Part shown: in pieces, positions 63,229-64,000 of the stretch
Layout: each line of letters starts with the position of its first letter
Position numbering within the stretch: the first letter of the stretch is position 1
From: Natrinema saccharevitans
Lineage (GTDB): Archaea > Halobacteriota > Halobacteria > Halobacteriales > Natrialbaceae
DNA: 64,000 bases
Direction: 5' to 3'
Assembly (NCBI RefSeq): GCF_001953745.1
Contig: NZ_LWLN01000001.1
Location: 1,488,001 to 1,552,000 of the forward strand
The notes under the pieces: generated by a model
The model's database searches: none
What the model saw: the letters and a program-made list of their open reading frames with translations, nothing else
Told to the model about the DNA's origin: nothing
Made by a program: the position numbers and the translations under genes

Positions 63229-64000
63229 CTACGCGAAGACCCGCTCGTAGTGGTGGGCCATCGCCGCTCGAGCGGTGTCGGAGAACGCGGGGACGTAGTC
63301 CATGGTGAGGTAGAACGGGGACTCGGTGACCGGCTCGGCGTAGTCGTCGATCGGGCCCCGTTCGGTCGCGAACGGGTGATCGCGCGGCGTGTTCCGGCTC
63401 TCGATCGCCGAGTAGCCCGTCGCCATCGGGGTGATACCGTGGCGGACGAACCGGCCCCGCGCGTCGGGGTGGTCCTGCGCGCCGCAGCTGTGGGCCCGCC
63501 GCTCCGGGGAGGGTTCGGATTCGGTCGCGTCGACGGGGTAGTGGGGAAAGTCAGTCCAGCCGACGACCGCGTGGCCGCACTCGTGGGCCGCGAAGTTCCG
63601 CAGCAGCTCGCGGGGGGTCCCGATCCCCGTGCCGAAGAGCGCGGCGAGTTCGGTATTGACGTAGCCGTACGCACCGGGTTCGCGGGAGCGACCGCCGCCG
63701 CGGCCCGCGTACCCCCGCATCGCTCCGGCAGTCGTCGCGCCGTCGGCGACGACGACCAGCGTCACCGTCTCCGCCGTCCGGTCCCCGCGCAGGGCGTCGT
63801 CGGTCTCCAGGGCGTCTAACGTCTCGCCGTGTGCGGGTTCGATCTCGAAGTCGGCGACGGCGTCCGTCTCGAGGGTCACTTCGGCAGTGCCCGGCGTCGC
63901 CTCGGTCCACGTCTCTGCGAACAGGTCGACGCCCTCACGGACCGCTGCCAGCACGTCGTCGTCGGGTTCGGCCGAGGCGTGGCGAACGATCTCGAGGGTC
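63229..64000 (-). CDS. HExxH metal-binding secreted or cell-surface-type protein (partial)
   Basis: The frame stops at 63229 and continues past the right edge, so the N-terminus is missing. The part present is about 257 residues. The motif FAAHECGHAVVGW contains H-E-C-G-H, a zinc metallopeptidase-type site, and is followed by GRFVRHGITPMATGYSAIES. The upstream part, starting TLEIVRHASAEPDDD at the edge, is also coding. Its product may be a haloarchaeal protease, but the family is not recognised. The internal GTG at 63954 is not the true start because the frame and coding character run beyond it. Confidence 0.65.
   Translation of the reverse strand, partial: TLEIVRHASAEPDDDVLAAVREGVDLFAETWTEATPGTAEVTLETDAVADFEIEPAHGETLDALETDDALRGDRTAETVTLVVVADGATTAGAMRGYAGRGGGRSREPGAYGYVNTELAALFGTGIGTPRELLRNFAAHECGHAVVGWTDFPHYPVDATESEPSPERRAHSCGAQDHPDARGRFVRHGITPMATGYSAIESRNTPRDHPFATERGPIDDYAEPVTESPFYLTMDYVPAFSDTARAAMAHHYERVFA

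Noticed and set aside
1-64000. Search for CRISPR arrays, rRNA and tRNA genes
   Set aside because: No regularly spaced repeats and no rRNA or complete tRNA fold was seen on either strand.

Overview
The window reads as a haloarchaeal chromosome, most likely from the Natrialbales (Natrinema/Haloterrigena-like; the genus is inferred). The flanks are very G+C rich and encode acidic proteins. Many genes have an archaeal TATA box about 25-35 nt before a leaderless start. Archaeal information-processing genes are present: PriS, a GINS subunit, TFB, CDC48, aCPSF1, NucS and a haloarchaeal MutS. There are also haloarchaeal-only small families such as DUF7511, DUF5822, HalOD1 and amphi-Trp. I found no rRNA, tRNA or CRISPR array.

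Left flank (1-19.0 kb): a partial gene tail, a GNAT acetyltransferase, priS-GINS, a peroxiredoxin, an MFS transporter, a small Hsp20-like protein with cdc48, a hydrolase, panB, HAD phosphatases, a broken Tat lipoprotein gene hit by an 86-bp foldback (MITE-like) element, a DapA/KDG-aldolase-like enzyme, a Bat-type regulator, glucose dehydrogenase overlapping its probable regulator gfcR, TFB and rnhA. Right flank (38.5-64 kb): the 'rnhA operon protein', a PadR regulator, pyrophosphatase, a phosphodiesterase, endonuclease III, BluB, two 7TM histidine kinases, aCPSF1, NucS, PEBP, MutS, a CHY zinc-finger protein, small regulators, UbiA, a TPP enzyme, TrkH and a partial HExxH protein.

Middle (about 19.0-38.5 kb): an A+T-richer island lies between rnhA and the protein normally encoded beside rnhA in haloarchaea. 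It holds an SdpA/DUF5819-like membrane-anchored protein overlapping an HTTM (SdpB-like) membrane protein and followed by an M3 (PepF-type) oligopeptidase; a second, orphan SdpA-like paralogue; two complete ABC-2 exporters; two glycosyltransferases; an NDP-sugar epimerase; three paralogous SAM methyltransferases sharing a near-identical 228-bp core; a fourth, unrelated methyltransferase; a SHOCT protein; and a 182-residue protein made of two tandem modules, each with CxxxC, an Ala-rich hydrophobic stretch, an acidic spacer and PS[I/L]EEL.

My main inference is that this island is a horizontally acquired gene cluster for a modified and exported peptide or surface compound. In that model the two-module CxxxC protein is the candidate precursor, the SdpA/HTTM pair and the M3 peptidase mature it, the methyltransferases and glycosyltransferases tailor it, and the ABC systems provide export or immunity. 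The gene families are read from the sequence; the pathway linking them is a hypothesis.
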